Source of the DNA: Microbacterium sp. K24
GTDB taxonomy: Bacteria > Actinomycetota > Actinomycetes > Actinomycetales > Microbacteriaceae
Direction of reading: 5' to 3'
Length of the DNA: 64,000 nt
Assembly: GCF_004794465.1 (NCBI RefSeq)
Contig: NZ_SSDJ01000139.1
Span: 1 to 64,000 of the forward strand
The stretch's first letter is position 1, and each line of letters opens with the position of its first letter. This document shows positions 11,883 through 20,972 of the stretch, in pieces. The notes under the pieces were generated by a model. It searched no databases and was not told the origin of the DNA. It saw only the letters and a list, made by a program, of their open reading frames with translations. The translations under genes were made by a program, and so were the position numbers.

Positions 11883-12806
11883 TCAGAACAGCAGCGACGA
11901 GAGACGGTTCCGCGCCGAGACGACCCGCGGATCCGCCGCACCGATGAGACCGAACAGCTCGACGAGGCGCTCGCGCACGGGTGCGCGCTCGTCGGACGGC
12001 AGCTGCGCGAACAGATCGAGCAGACGGCCGAACGCGTCGTCGACGTGTCCGCCGGCGAGATCCAGGTCGGCCACCGCGAACTGCGCCTGGACGTCGAGAG
12101 GTGCCTCCGCGGCCGCGGCACGAGCCTGCTGCAGGTCGAGACCCTGCACACGGTCGAGCAGGCGGACCTGCCCGAGTCCGGCGATCGCATCCTCGTCGCG
12201 CGGGTTCTCCGCGAGAGCCTTCTCGTAGGCGCGAATAGCAGCGGCGTAGTCGCCGGTCTCGATCGCCGCGAACGCCTCGGCATGCAGCGGCGGAAGCGGC
12301 GGTTCCTCGACCGGAGCCTCAGGATCGGCATCTCCACCGACCGACAGCGTGCCGGTGACGCCGTTCTGCGCGGCGACCTGGAGCAGCTGTGCGAAGACCT
12401 CGCGGACCTGCTCCTCGGGCACGGCGCCGGTGAACATCGGCACCGGCTGACCGGCGATCAGCGCCACGACCATCGGGATGGACTGCGCGCGGAAGCTCTG
12501 GGCGAGCTGCGGGTTCGCGTCGACATCGACCTTGGCGAGAAGCACGCGTCCGCCGAGCTCGCGCGTGACCTTCTCGATGATCGGGCTCAGCTGCTTGCAG
12601 GGCCCGCACCATTCCGCCCACAGGTCGACGACGACCGGCACGGTGCGCGAGATCTCGAGGATCTGACCGAAGGTCTCGTCCGTGGCATCGACGACGAGAT
12701 CGACGATTCCGGGCGCCGGTGCTCCGGCGGGCGCGGGAGCCGGGCGATTGCGCAGGCTCGACAGATCGACGGCGCCGCGGAGCGCGGCCGGGGAGATTTC
12801 ACTCAC
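11883..12806 (-). CDS. Thioredoxin-like protein with TPR-type C-terminus (YbbN/CnoX-like)
   Basis: The product has 307 residues. The thioredoxin fold covers about residues 35-145 with the active-site motif WCGPC at 66-70. The following 150 residues are helical with TPR-like spacing (about 170-290). This architecture is that of the YbbN/CnoX family of co-chaperone thioredoxins; many homologues are poor reductases, but here both cysteines are kept. There is no signal peptide, so it acts in the cytoplasm. Its start overlaps the stop of the upstream membrane protein gene by 4 bases, implying co-translation. Confidence 0.88.
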   Translation of the reverse strand: MSEISPAALRGAVDLSSLRNRPAPAPAGAPAPGIVDLVVDATDETFGQILEISRTVPVVVDLWAEWCGPCKQLSPIIEKVTRELGGRVLLAKVDVDANPQLAQSFRAQSIPMVVALIAGQPVPMFTGAVPEEQVREVFAQLLQVAAQNGVTGTLSVGGDADPEAPVEEPPLPPLHAEAFAAIETGDYAAAIRAYEKALAENPRDEDAIAGLGQVRLLDRVQGLDLQQARAAAAEAPLDVQAQFAVADLDLAGGHVDDAFGRLLDLFAQLPSDERAPVRERLVELFGLIGAADPRVVSARNRLSSLLF

Positions 12807-14815
12807 TTGATCACCTCTACGGACAGAAGATCCTGGCGGACAGCCAGAAGCCTGATCTGCTCCGTCGATCCCTGGGCCGGGACCGAGAAGAACAGCTGGA
12901 ACTCGTACGTGGTGGCGACGCCCTTGGCGGACTCCGACACACCTGTCAGGGCCTTGGCCTGCGCGTTGTCGCCGAACCGGATCACCGCATCGGCCGTCGT
13001 GGGCGCCACGGTCTCGGTGTCGGTCAACGACACGGCGACGATCGCCCCGCTGTCGAGAGTCGTCATCGAAACCGGCACGGATGTCGTGGGCGCCATGTCG
13101 AAGGTCGCCTGCGAGGTCTCGGCCGCACCGTTGTCCGCGAGAGTCTGCACCACGGCCTGGCGACTGTCGACGATCGACTTGGCCAGAGTGAGGGCCTGCT
13201 CGTCGAACAGGTCGTACGAGGCGCTCTGCTCGCCCTGGTCGACGACGTCGGCGAACGTGGTGGCGAGCTCACCCGGCGCGACCCGCAGGAATGCGGAGTC
13301 CTGCGGGACGAGCGACGTGCCGAGCCAGGTGGCCGCGACAGCCGGGAAGGCGGCATCTGCCGACATCTCGGCCATGTTCGTCACCTTGTAGTTCGACCAC
13401 GGGTCTGCCTGCGTCATGGTGAGGATGACCGGCGGAACAGTCTCGTCGCTGGTGCCCTTGGAGAGCATCAGCACCGTGCGCGGCCACTTGTCGGTCGCCT
13501 CGGGGAGAACTACCTCCACCTCATCGGTGGGGATCACGGACGGGAGGGGCGAATCGGTGATCTGCGTACGCAGCGCGTACTCGGTGGTGCGTGCGGCGAG
13601 AGCCGGTCCGTCGAGACGGGTCGACGCCAGATCGACGTCGAGGGCGGTGTCGGCCTCCTCCAGCGTGCTGGAGACCGTCTGAAGGATCCGCGTCGCCTGA
13701 GCGTCGGTGACAGCAGGCGGCTTCTGGTTGTCCGGGGCGATCACGGTGGGACTCGGCGACGGCGACGGGGATCCCTCGCCGAACTGCGGCCAGGACTCCG
13801 CCGAGCATCCGGCGGCGAGCACGGCGGTGAGGCCGAGGGCGGGGATCACCAGCAGCCGCCGACGCCGACGTGCGGGAATCGCAGCGCGCATCGAGTTCTT
13901 CGACTCCTGCTCCTTGCCCTCGTCCACGATCTCGGCGTCCTCGATCTCGGCCTGGTCGGGAGCGCTCGCGGGCGCATCGGGCTCGGACGACTCGATCGCG
14001 GCGCGTTCCGCCGGCGGGAGTGCTGCGACATCGATCGGCTCGGTGACCGGAAGCGGGCCGGGACCCTTGCGACGCGGGCCGCGACCACGGCGCTGGTGCC
14101 GGATGCCGAGGACGTAGAGGATGAGGCCGACCAGCAGGACCAGACCACCGGCCACCATGAGCGGGCCCGCCCACGGGGTCGTGTTGTCGAGCGGCCACGA
14201 GACGGAGATGTCGTCCGGGGCGTCCTTCGTGCCGTCATAGGCGATCAGCACGCTCGTTCCCTCCGGGAGCTGCATGTTGTCGGCGATCAGCGAGTTCTCG
14301 TCGCCGAACGAGTCCAGCCACAGGTCTGAGCCTGCCGGGTTGCGACCGGCGGCCTCGTCGGTCGTGGTGTCGCCGGCATCGCCCTCGGCGCCGGCATCGG
14401 GTTCGGTCGTGGCTTCAGGCGTGGCCTCGGGGGTGGAGGTCTCCTCGGGCGCAGGAGTCGCCTCGGTCTCGTCGGATGAGTCCGCGTCGGCGGAGGCGGC
14501 GATGTGCTCGACATCGAGGGCCCCGCTCTTGCCCACGGTCACGCGGTTGTAGTCGGAGTCGGCCAGCCACGCCTCCATGTCAGGGGTGCGACCGTAGCTC
14601 GCGAAGATCTCTCCCTCGCCCTTGATGAGCAGCGTCTGGGCACCGGGGTGAGCGCGGAGGACGTCACCGTCCAGAAGGACGAAGGGCGCCGGTTCCTCGA
14701 TCTCGACCTGGGTCTTCTGCGACTGCGGACCCAGGAAGATGGTTCGCTGGGCGATCCCGGCCCCGATCAGCGCCGCGGCCAGTACGAAGGCCACAACGGC
14801 CCATACGAAACGCAC
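12803..14815 (-). CDS. Membrane protein with internal lipoprotein-like signal (possible fusion)
   Basis: I do not recognise this family. The GTG at 14815 is preferred (670 residues) because GAGGAG lies 7 nt upstream; another GTG 5 codons earlier lies within that site. The N-terminus has a membrane segment (about 5-20), an extracytoplasmic domain with a Ser/Thr/Pro/Glu-rich stretch (about 115-150), a second membrane segment (about 218-238) and a charged linker. Then comes MRAAIPARRRRRL followed by a hydrophobic run and LAAGCSAE (Cys337), an exact lipoprotein signal, leading into a 330-residue secreted-type domain. The whole looks like a membrane protein joined in frame to a lipoprotein. Met309 (ATG at 13891) could be a second start. 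Confidence 0.75.
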   Translation of the reverse strand: MRFVWAVVAFVLAAALIGAGIAQRTIFLGPQSQKTQVEIEEPAPFVLLDGDVLRAHPGAQTLLIKGEGEIFASYGRTPDMEAWLADSDYNRVTVGKSGALDVEHIAASADADSSDETEATPAPEETSTPEATPEATTEPDAGAEGDAGDTTTDEAAGRNPAGSDLWLDSFGDENSLIADNMQLPEGTSVLIAYDGTKDAPDDISVSWPLDNTTPWAGPLMVAGGLVLLVGLILYVLGIRHQRRGRGPRRKGPGPLPVTEPIDVAALPPAERAAIESSEPDAPASAPDQAEIEDAEIVDEGKEQESKNSMRAAIPARRRRRLLVIPALGLTAVLAAGCSAESWPQFGEGSPSPSPSPTVIAPDNQKPPAVTDAQATRILQTVSSTLEEADTALDVDLASTRLDGPALAARTTEYALRTQITDSPLPSVIPTDEVEVVLPEATDKWPRTVLMLSKGTSDETVPPVILTMTQADPWSNYKVTNMAEMSADAAFPAVAATWLGTSLVPQDSAFLRVAPGELATTFADVVDQGEQSASYDLFDEQALTLAKSIVDSRQAVVQTLADNGAAETSQATFDMAPTTSVPVSMTTLDSGAIVAVSLTDTETVAPTTADAVIRFGDNAQAKALTGVSESAKGVATTYEFQLFFSVPAQGSTEQIRLLAVRQDLLSVEVIK

Positions 14816-14995
14816 GAATAGTCTCCTCACGCAGCACGGATATCCACCCGGGCCGCAACACTCGACATTTCAGACTAGCGAAACCTCCTGTGTGTTGCCC
14901 ACGAGCAGGTCCCGCCCCGCCGCCTGCGCGGCACGTCGCACCGGACGCCGTCACCCGGCTCGATAGCCTGGACACAGCCGTTCCGAGGAGTCCCG

Positions 14996-16057
14996 ATGAA
15001 GATCCACAACCCCTTCCGCACCGCCCTGGTGGCGACGCTCGGCGTGGGACTCGGCATCCTGCTGATCGGCAGCGTCCAGACGCTGTCGACCGTGCTCCTG
15101 TACCTCGGGACCGCGCTGTTCCTGAGTCTCGGCCTCGACCCGCTCGTCTCCTTCCTCGAGCGGCGCCGCCTCCCGCGTTGGCTCGCGGTGCTCACGACGA
15201 TCGTCGCGGTGCTCGCCGTGTTCGTGGGGATCGTGCTCATCGTCCTCCCCGTGCTCGTGGACCAGATCTCTCAGCTCATCGTGCAGATCTCCGCCATCGT
15301 CCAGCGCGGGGATCTGATCCCCGACATCAAGGCATGGATGCAGGACGCGTTCCCGAACCTCCTCGTCGACGACGTGTTCACCTACGTCACGGACTGGTTG
15401 ACGACGAACCTCGCCGAGATCGGCGGGTCCATCGGACAGAGCGTTCTCGTCGCGAGCGGCGCGGTCCTCAGCGGCCTGTTCGGCGCGTTCATCGTCTTGA
15501 TCCTCACGATCTACCTCACCGCCTCGACGCCCTCGCTCAAGCGCGCCGTGTACCAGCTCGCCCCCGCGTCGAAGCGCGACCGCTTCATCGACCTCGCCGA
15601 CCAGATCACCGACTCGGTCGGCTACTACGTCATGGGACAGGTCACACAGGGCGTGATCAACGGCGTGCTCAGCGCGATCTTCCTCTCGATCATCAAGGCG
15701 CCGTTCCCGGCCGTCCTCGCGGTCGTGGCCTTCTTCTTCTCACTGATCCCGCTGGTCGGCACACTGACCGGATCCACGATCATCGTCCTGACCTGCCTGA
15801 TCCCCGGGCTGGGCTCCCCCGCCACCGCGATCGCCGCAGGCATCTACTACCTGATCTACATGCAGATCGAGGCGTACATCATCTCTCCGCGCATCATGAG
15901 TCGCGCCGTCGCCGTGCCGGGCGCCGTGGTCGTGGTCGCCGCGCTCGCGGGCGGCAGCCTGCTGGGTCTGCTCGGAGCGCTCATCGCGATCCCCGTCGCC
16001 GCCAGCATCCTGATCCTCTACCGCCAGGTGCTGATCCCCCGCATGAACGAACTCTGA
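14996..16057 (+). CDS. AI-2E family transporter (PerM/YdiK-like membrane protein)
   Basis: The product has 353 residues with about eight hydrophobic segments: a pair at 10-50, one at 60-90, a soluble loop at about 95-150, then a C-terminal bundle from 155. The C-terminal half has the family signature stretches (FFFSLIPLVGTLTGS, YIISPRIMSRAV). Family members export small molecules or ions; the autoinducer-2 link holds for few of them, so the substrate is unknown. The start has GAGGAG 5 nt upstream. It ends 6 bp from the convergent hydrolase gene. Confidence 0.88.
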   Translation: MKIHNPFRTALVATLGVGLGILLIGSVQTLSTVLLYLGTALFLSLGLDPLVSFLERRRLPRWLAVLTTIVAVLAVFVGIVLIVLPVLVDQISQLIVQISAIVQRGDLIPDIKAWMQDAFPNLLVDDVFTYVTDWLTTNLAEIGGSIGQSVLVASGAVLSGLFGAFIVLILTIYLTASTPSLKRAVYQLAPASKRDRFIDLADQITDSVGYYVMGQVTQGVINGVLSAIFLSIIKAPFPAVLAVVAFFFSLIPLVGTLTGSTIIVLTCLIPGLGSPATAIAAGIYYLIYMQIEAYIISPRIMSRAVAVPGAVVVVAALAGGSLLGLLGALIAIPVAASILILYRQVLIPRMNEL

Positions 16058-16063
16058 CGGGTC

Positions 16064-16786
16064 TCAGTCGAGGGGCGGCCAGTGCGTCGCCAGCGGGAGC
16101 GCTGCAGGGTTCACCGCGGCCACGATCTCGGTCAGCACGCGACGGGTCTGCGTCTCGCCGACCCAGAGGTGCTTGCCGCCGTCGACGGCGATGAGCTGCG
16201 CGTGCGGGATGGATGCGAAACGCTCGCGCGCCTCGTCAGGACGGAGGTAGTCGTCGAGCTCGGGCACCAGCACCACCACAGGACGGTCCGTGCTCCCCCA
16301 CGCGGCGACCTCGGCCTCGGTCGCCCGGTGCAGCGGCGGAGAGAGCAGGATGATGCCCTCGATGTCGTGCTCCCGACCGTATTTCAGGGCGAGCTCGGTG
16401 CCGAACGACCAGCCCAGCAGCCAGGGCCGGGGAAGCGCGCGGTCTCGCACGAAGTCCATGGCGGCCGCGACATCGAACTGCTCCGCTGCACCACCGTCGA
16501 AGGCACCGTCGCTGGTGCCGCGCTGCGAGCTCGTCCCGCGGGTGTTGAAGCGGAGCACCGCCAGGTCGGCGAGGGCAGGCAGCCGCGCCGCCGCCTTGCG
16601 GAGGATGTGCGAGTCCATGAAGCCACCCGCAGTGGGCAGCGGATGCAGCGTCACGAGGGTCGCGACCGGAGCGGAAAGCTCCGGCTGGGCGAGTTCGCCG
16701 ACGAGCGTCAGATCATCCGCCGTCCGGAGCTCGATCTCCTCACGTCGGGCGGGAAGCTCCAGCGGCCCCCGGATCTCCATGCTCAT
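16064..16786 (-). CDS. Alpha/beta hydrolase, dienelactone hydrolase-like
   Basis: The product has 240 residues. The start at 16786 is fixed by GGAGG 7 nt upstream and by the 4-base overlap with the preceding gene. The nucleophile elbow is GWSFG (Ser at about 132), with LHPLPTAGGFMDS and FNTRGTSSQRG around the oxyanion region, an acidic residue in VPELDD and a late His in GGKHLWVG. The nearest family is the short KANL3/Tex30-like hydrolases, whose substrates are mostly unknown. Last gene of a three-gene operon with the small Cys/His protein and the SLT-domain protein. Confidence 0.85.
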   Translation of the reverse strand: MSMEIRGPLELPARREEIELRTADDLTLVGELAQPELSAPVATLVTLHPLPTAGGFMDSHILRKAAARLPALADLAVLRFNTRGTSSQRGTSDGAFDGGAAEQFDVAAAMDFVRDRALPRPWLLGWSFGTELALKYGREHDIEGIILLSPPLHRATEAEVAAWGSTDRPVVVLVPELDDYLRPDEARERFASIPHAQLIAVDGGKHLWVGETQTRRVLTEIVAAVNPAALPLATHWPPLD

Positions 16787-17070
16787 GCGATCCTCCAGCA
16801 GTGCGTGTGCCAATGACGTCGTGCCGCGAGGTCGGCGGCATCCCCCAGAACGCCGTCGGCGCGCCAGGCGACGAGGTGCGGTGTACCGGCCTCGATGTCC
16901 TGTGCGCACCCGGGGCAGCGATAGGACTTCAGCGCCTGCGCTGCGGAGACCGGCTGCACCGTCCATTCGGTGCCACGGCGGGTCTCCGTACGCTTCCACC
17001 CCGCGATCAGACGATCGAGAGAGTCTTCGGTGTCAGGGCGCGTCGGACGGCGTCGATGGGAGCGTGGCAC
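16783..17070 (-). CDS. Small conserved protein with CxxC and HxHC (possible zinc site)
   Basis: The product has 95 residues with a GTG start. A basic N-terminus is followed by YRCPGCAQDI and, near the end, RRHWHTHCWR, giving two Cys plus His/Cys ligands for a possible zinc ribbon. Similar small actinobacterial proteins are often labelled ATP/GTP-binding without evidence. It lies 9 bp downstream of the SLT-domain gene and overlaps the hydrolase gene by 4 bases. Function unknown; a nucleic-acid or protein adaptor role would be a guess. Confidence 0.75.
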   Translation of the reverse strand: MPRSHRRRPTRPDTEDSLDRLIAGWKRTETRRGTEWTVQPVSAAQALKSYRCPGCAQDIEAGTPHLVAWRADGVLGDAADLAARRHWHTHCWRIA

Positions 17071-17079
17071 GATGCCGGC

Positions 17080-17763
17080 TCACCACCAGTGATTTCTCGT
17101 CCAGAAGCTGTAGGCGCCGGCCCAGCTGCCGTACCGACCGGTCGCATAGCCGGTGGCCCAGCGCAGGTTGTCGACCGGGTCGTATCCGTTGCCCGGCACC
17201 TTGCTGCAAGGCAGCGCCTGCACAAGACCGCACGCTCCGGACGACTTGTTCGTCGCGTTGGGGTTCCAGCCGCTCTCCTTGGAGACGATGTAGTCGACGT
17301 AGCCCCAGTCGGCCTCGGCGATGCCGGCCGCGGCCATCCACTCGGCGGGCGCGCCGCCGCCCGTGTAGAACAGGGGTCCGCCGCCGCCCGAGGATCCGCC
17401 TGTCGGCGTGGAGGCGACCACCGGAACGGGCTTCGGCTTTGGCTTCACGTAGACCTCGAAGGTGCCGCGCACCACGGGCGCGATCTCGGCACCCTCGACC
17501 GTCACGGTCAGGTTCTGCGTGTCTGCGAGAGCGGCGGCGTAGACCGAGTCCGGTGCCTCCGCCTGCACGGGCTCGGCCAGTGCCACGCCGGTCGGAGCGA
17601 CCAGCGCACCGGCGAACCCGACGACGGCGAGAGCGCTGAAGACGCCGACCACACCGCGTCGTCGCGACCACCGCCGCGTGCCCTTGCGCGCCGAATTCAC
17701 CGTCGCTGCGGGCACCAGCGAGGAGTGGCTTCGTTCGAGAGTCATGTCGTTTCGGGAGTTCAC
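17080..17763 (-). CDS. Secreted SLT-domain (lytic transglycosylase-like) protein
   Basis: The product has 227 residues from a GTG start; an ATG 6 codons later is an equal choice since neither has a clear Shine-Dalgarno. A basic N-region and hydrophobic segment (about 37-62) end at ALAEP, a signal peptidase I site. A short beta domain and a Pro/Gly-rich linker (about 108-130) lead to a C-terminal goose-lysozyme-like domain with catalytic Glu163 in SKESGWNP. A cysteine pair (178, 186) sits in the GLVQALPCSK region. Expected to cut peptidoglycan glycan strands outside the membrane, as in actinobacterial Rpf/SLT proteins. Confidence 0.88.
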   Translation of the reverse strand: MNSRNDMTLERSHSSLVPAATVNSARKGTRRWSRRRGVVGVFSALAVVGFAGALVAPTGVALAEPVQAEAPDSVYAAALADTQNLTVTVEGAEIAPVVRGTFEVYVKPKPKPVPVVASTPTGGSSGGGGPLFYTGGGAPAEWMAAAGIAEADWGYVDYIVSKESGWNPNATNKSSGACGLVQALPCSKVPGNGYDPVDNLRWATGYATGRYGSWAGAYSFWTRNHWW

Positions 17764-17811
17764 GATGGGTGACAGTCTACGCAGACCTTGCTGAGACGGC
17801 CATCAGAAACG

Positions 17812-18393
17812 TCAGCGGACGGCCAGGATGACGTCGATCGCCGCATCGAGGAGGGCGTCGACCTGCTCTTCGCGGTAGCCGCCGCGCTGCATCCGGAACG
17901 CTGCGGAACGCAGCTGCTCGGCGGTCAGGCCCTCGCCGTCGCGGAGGTATCGCACGATGCGCGTGGCGACGTGATCGACTTCGTCGATCCGGTAGCCGAA
18001 GGTGAGGACGCCCGTGCGCGCGAAGCGGTGGCGACGAGGTCGGGCGAGGTGGTCGAGGATGAGCTGCGCGTCTTCTCGAGCCTGCTCCACCCAGGCCCCT
18101 GCGCCCCGTGCGCGCACGACGCGCTCCCTCTCCCGCGCCGCGAAGGCATCCTCCACACGTCCGAGGGCGGCATCGACATCCGCCACGACGTAGCCGTTCT
18201 TGACGAGCGGGAACGAGGCCGTGCGCACATCGACGGCCCCCAGGTCGTCGCGTCCTGTCTCGAATGCCCGGCGCGCCGAGGCGAGGAACGTGTCGACCGC
18301 CGTGCGGTGATAGCCCCGGGTCCGCCCGGTGGTGAGCGCGAACGCGGGCGGGGCCTCGGGCTCCGTCCGTTCGTCGATCCGGTCTTCATTCAT
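17812..18393 (-). CDS. DivIVA-domain repeat protein
   Basis: The product has 193 residues; its ATG overlaps the cdsA stop (ATGA). The pattern G-Y-x4-V-D-x-x-L/V recurs four times, at residues 27, 67, 133 and 172, matching the short DivI1A-type repeat found in actinobacterial DivIVA/Wag31-related proteins. Full-length DivIVA has one such motif followed by a long coiled coil, which is absent here. A role in polar growth or envelope organisation is plausible given the coupling to cdsA but unproven. Confidence 0.8.
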   Translation of the reverse strand: MNEDRIDERTEPEAPPAFALTTGRTRGYHRTAVDTFLASARRAFETGRDDLGAVDVRTASFPLVKNGYVVADVDAALGRVEDAFAARERERVVRARGAGAWVEQAREDAQLILDHLARPRRHRFARTGVLTFGYRIDEVDHVATRIVRYLRDGEGLTAEQLRSAAFRMQRGGYREEQVDALLDAAIDVILAVR

Positions 18394-19535
18394 CAGAGAA
18401 CCACCCAGGGAGAGAGGAGGAAGTACAGGCCGATGGCAGGGATGGTCGAGGGCAGGATGCTGTCCAGCCGGTCGAGCAGCCCGCCGTGGCCGGGAAGCCA
18501 CGAACTCATGTCCTTGACGCCGAGGTCGCGCTTGAGCATCGATTCGCCGAGATCGCCGAGCGTCGCCGTGAGCAGGATCGCCGCACCGAAGATGAGCCCC
18601 GCCCACCACGGGAGGTCGAGCAGGAAGAGGGCCAGCAGCACGCCGACGGCGAGAGACGCGAGGACCGCGCCGCCGAATCCCTCCCAGGTCTTCTTCGGGC
18701 TGATCCGCGGCGCCATCGGGTGCTTCCCGAAGGCCACACCGGCGGCATAGGCACCCGTGTCGACGGCGACGGCGATGGCGATGAAGCCGAGGACCCACCA
18801 TTGCCCACCCTCCTGCCCGAGCAGGATGAGCGCGAGGCCCGTGAGGAACGGCACGTAGATCTGCACGAATCCGCCGATGACGGCATCCGCCAGCACCTCG
18901 CCGTAGGTGCGGCCGTCCTTCACGATCATCTGGCCGATGAGGCGCCAGACGATGACGAAAGCCACGGCCACGAAGAGGACGACCCACCACAGCCACGGCT
19001 CCGCGAAGTACGCGGAGAGCACGAGCACCGACGCCGCGACGAGCTGGGGAACGACGTCCACCCGTCGGCCCGAGGCTCGCAGCGCGCGCGACAGCTCATA
19101 CACGCCCAGAAGCGCCGCGGCGAGGGCGAACGGCACGAACAGCACCTTGATGAAGAGCAGGGATCCCAGCAGTGCCGCACCGAAGGCGAGGCCGATCAGG
19201 ATGGCCACGATCAGGTCGCGGCCCGTGCGCTCCTTGATGCGCTCGTTGGCCTGATCGATCTGGTCGCGCGCGTACGAGACGTGACTGTTCAGTTCATCGC
19301 GCCGTACGCGCCACTGCTCCCTGATCGCGTTGTGATCGGCGGTGTCCAGCAGCCCCGGACCATCCGGCTGCGCCTCGGCGGGCGGCAGCGGAGGTCGTGG
19401 GGGGATGCTCGCCGCATCGAACGACGGGAACGCCGCGTCTGCGAGCGGGATGCCGTCGTCGGAAGTCCCCGCGTCACGCGCATCTCGGCGCGTGTGCGGC
19501 TGTCCCTCCTCGGCATCTCGCGTGTCGTCGGACAT
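18393..19535 (-). CDS. cdsA: Phosphatidate cytidylyltransferase CdsA
   Basis: It makes CDP-diacylglycerol from CTP and phosphatidic acid, the precursor of all membrane phospholipids. The product has 380 residues if translation starts at the ATG at 19535, which has GAGG 10 nt upstream; a GTG two codons earlier overlaps the frr stop. An unusually long hydrophilic N-terminus (about 105 residues, Asp/Pro-rich) precedes eight or so membrane segments. The family signature ends the protein: SPKKTWEGFGG, LGDLGESMLKRD and GGLLDRLDS. It directly follows frr, as in most bacteria. Confidence 0.94.
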   Translation of the reverse strand: MSDDTRDAEEGQPHTRRDARDAGTSDDGIPLADAAFPSFDAASIPPRPPLPPAEAQPDGPGLLDTADHNAIREQWRVRRDELNSHVSYARDQIDQANERIKERTGRDLIVAILIGLAFGAALLGSLLFIKVLFVPFALAAALLGVYELSRALRASGRRVDVVPQLVAASVLVLSAYFAEPWLWWVVLFVAVAFVIVWRLIGQMIVKDGRTYGEVLADAVIGGFVQIYVPFLTGLALILLGQEGGQWWVLGFIAIAVAVDTGAYAAGVAFGKHPMAPRISPKKTWEGFGGAVLASLAVGVLLALFLLDLPWWAGLIFGAAILLTATLGDLGESMLKRDLGVKDMSSWLPGHGGLLDRLDSILPSTIPAIGLYFLLSPWVVL

Positions 19536-19540
19536 CCGCA

Positions 19541-20095
19541 CTACACCTCGAGGAGTTCGGCCTCTTTGCGCTTGAGAGCGTCGTCGATGAGGTCGACGTG
19601 CTGGCGCGTCAGAGCATCGAGCTCCTTCTCGCCGCGCGCCAGTTCGTCCTCGCCGATCTCACTCTTGAGCGCATCGAGCTCGTCCTTGGCCTTGCGACGG
19701 ATGCCACGCACGTGGACCTTGGCGTCCTCACCCTTGGACTTGACGAGCTTGACGTACTCCTTGCGCCGCTCGGCGGTGAGCTCGGGCATCGTCACGCGGA
19801 CGAGATTGCCGTCGTTGGTCGGGTTCGCCCCGAGGTTCGGCATGTCGCGGACCGCCTGCTCGATCGCCTTGAGAGCCGACTTGTCATAGGGGGTGATGAT
19901 GAGGGTGCGAGCCTCCTGGTTGGCCAGCGACGCGAGCTGTGCCAACGGGGTCGGCGTGCCGTAGTAGTCCACGAGCAGCTTCTGGAACAGCTGCGGGTTC
20001 GCACGGCCGGTGCGCACCGTGGAGAAGTCCTCCTTGGCAGCCTCGACCGCCCGCGACATACGGGAGGTGGTTTCAGCGAGGACATCCGCGATCAC
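19541..20095 (-). CDS. frr: Ribosome recycling factor
   Basis: It dissociates post-termination ribosomes together with EF-G. The product has 184 residues, the standard length. It starts with GTG behind GGAG at 7 nt. The family motifs [10 protein letters not shown], the [11 protein letters not shown] loop and the C-terminal helix with [16 protein letters not shown] are present. It lies 68 bp downstream of pyrH, in the conserved order pyrH-frr-cdsA. Confidence 0.97.
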   Translation of the reverse strand: MIADVLAETTSRMSRAVEAAKEDFSTVRTGRANPQLFQKLLVDYYGTPTPLAQLASLANQEARTLIITPYDKSALKAIEQAVRDMPNLGANPTNDGNLVRVTMPELTAERRKEYVKLVKSKGEDAKVHVRGIRRKAKDELDALKSEIGEDELARGEKELDALTRQHVDLIDDALKRKEAELLEV

Positions 20096-20163
20096 GGTGA
20101 CTCCTATCGTCGGGGTGTTCTGGAAATTCTATCGGGCGAAGCGCACTCCACCCGGTCTTGGCC

Positions 20164-20880
20164 TCAGGCGGTGACGAGTGTGCCGATGGGTTCGCCCAGC
20201 AGCGCCCGGGTGACGTTGCCCGCGGGCTCCATGCCGAACACCCGCATGTCCATGCTGTTGTCCATGCACAGGCTGAACGCGGTCGAGTCGACGACCTTGA
20301 GACCGCGCTGCAGAGCATCGCGGTAGGTCACGCGCTCGATGCGCTCGGCGTCCGCGTGCTTGTTGGGGTCCGCGGTGTAGATCGCGTCGACGCCGTTCTT
20401 CGCGACGAGCACCTCCTGCGCGCCGATCTCGAGAGCACGCTGCGCGGCCACGGTGTCGGTGGAGAAGTACGGGAGTCCGGCGCCGGCGCCGAAGATCACG
20501 ACGCGGCCCTTCTCGAGGTGACGCTCGGCGCGGCGCGGAATGTAGGGCTCCGCGACCTGGGTCATCGAGATGGCGGACTGCACGCGCGTCGCGGCCCCCG
20601 CCTGCTCGAGGAAGTCCTGGAGGGCGAGCGCGTTCATGACGGTGCCGAGCATGCCCATGTAGTCGGCGCGGCCTCGGTCCATGCCGCGCTGGCTGAGCTC
20701 GGCGCCGCGGAAGAAGTTTCCTCCCCCGACGACGATCGCGACCTCGACCCGGTCGACGGCCGCGGCGATGTCGCGTGCGATCTGAGAGACGACGTCGGGG
20801 CTGACACCCAGCTGACCGGCTCCGAAGGCCTCGCCGGAGAGCTTGAGAAGGACGCGGCGGCGTCCGGTGCGTTCAGTCAT
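20164..20880 (-). CDS. pyrH: UMP kinase
   Basis: It phosphorylates UMP to UDP with ATP. The product has 238 residues and is of the amino-acid-kinase fold, with [10 protein letters not shown] near the start, [29 protein letters not shown] and the late YTADPNK and [10 protein letters not shown] motifs. It is separated from tsf by a strong terminator, so it probably needs its own promoter. TATCTT on the minus strand (plus-strand 20907-20912), 27 bp before the start, is a possible -10 with no clear -35. Confidence 0.97.
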   Translation of the reverse strand: MTERTGRRRVLLKLSGEAFGAGQLGVSPDVVSQIARDIAAAVDRVEVAIVVGGGNFFRGAELSQRGMDRGRADYMGMLGTVMNALALQDFLEQAGAATRVQSAISMTQVAEPYIPRRAERHLEKGRVVIFGAGAGLPYFSTDTVAAQRALEIGAQEVLVAKNGVDAIYTADPNKHADAERIERVTYRDALQRGLKVVDSTAFSLCMDNSMDMRVFGMEPAGNVTRALLGEPIGTLVTA

Positions 20881-20930
20881 GTGGGGGTGTCCTCTCGTCC
20901 CGATTCAAGATAGTGCCTCGTGGGCACGAA

Positions 20931-20965
20931 GAAGGGGTTCGGATCTCGATGATCCGAACCCCTTC
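20931..20965 (-). terminator. Perfect 15-bp terminator hairpin between tsf and pyrH
   Basis: GAAGGGGTTCGGATC pairs perfectly with GATCCGAACCCCTTC around TCGAT. It begins 8 bp after the tsf stop, and on the minus strand the stem is followed by TTCGTG. It should end most rpsB-tsf transcripts and separate them from pyrH-frr-cdsA. Confidence 0.88.
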
Positions 20966-20972
20966 GACAGTG

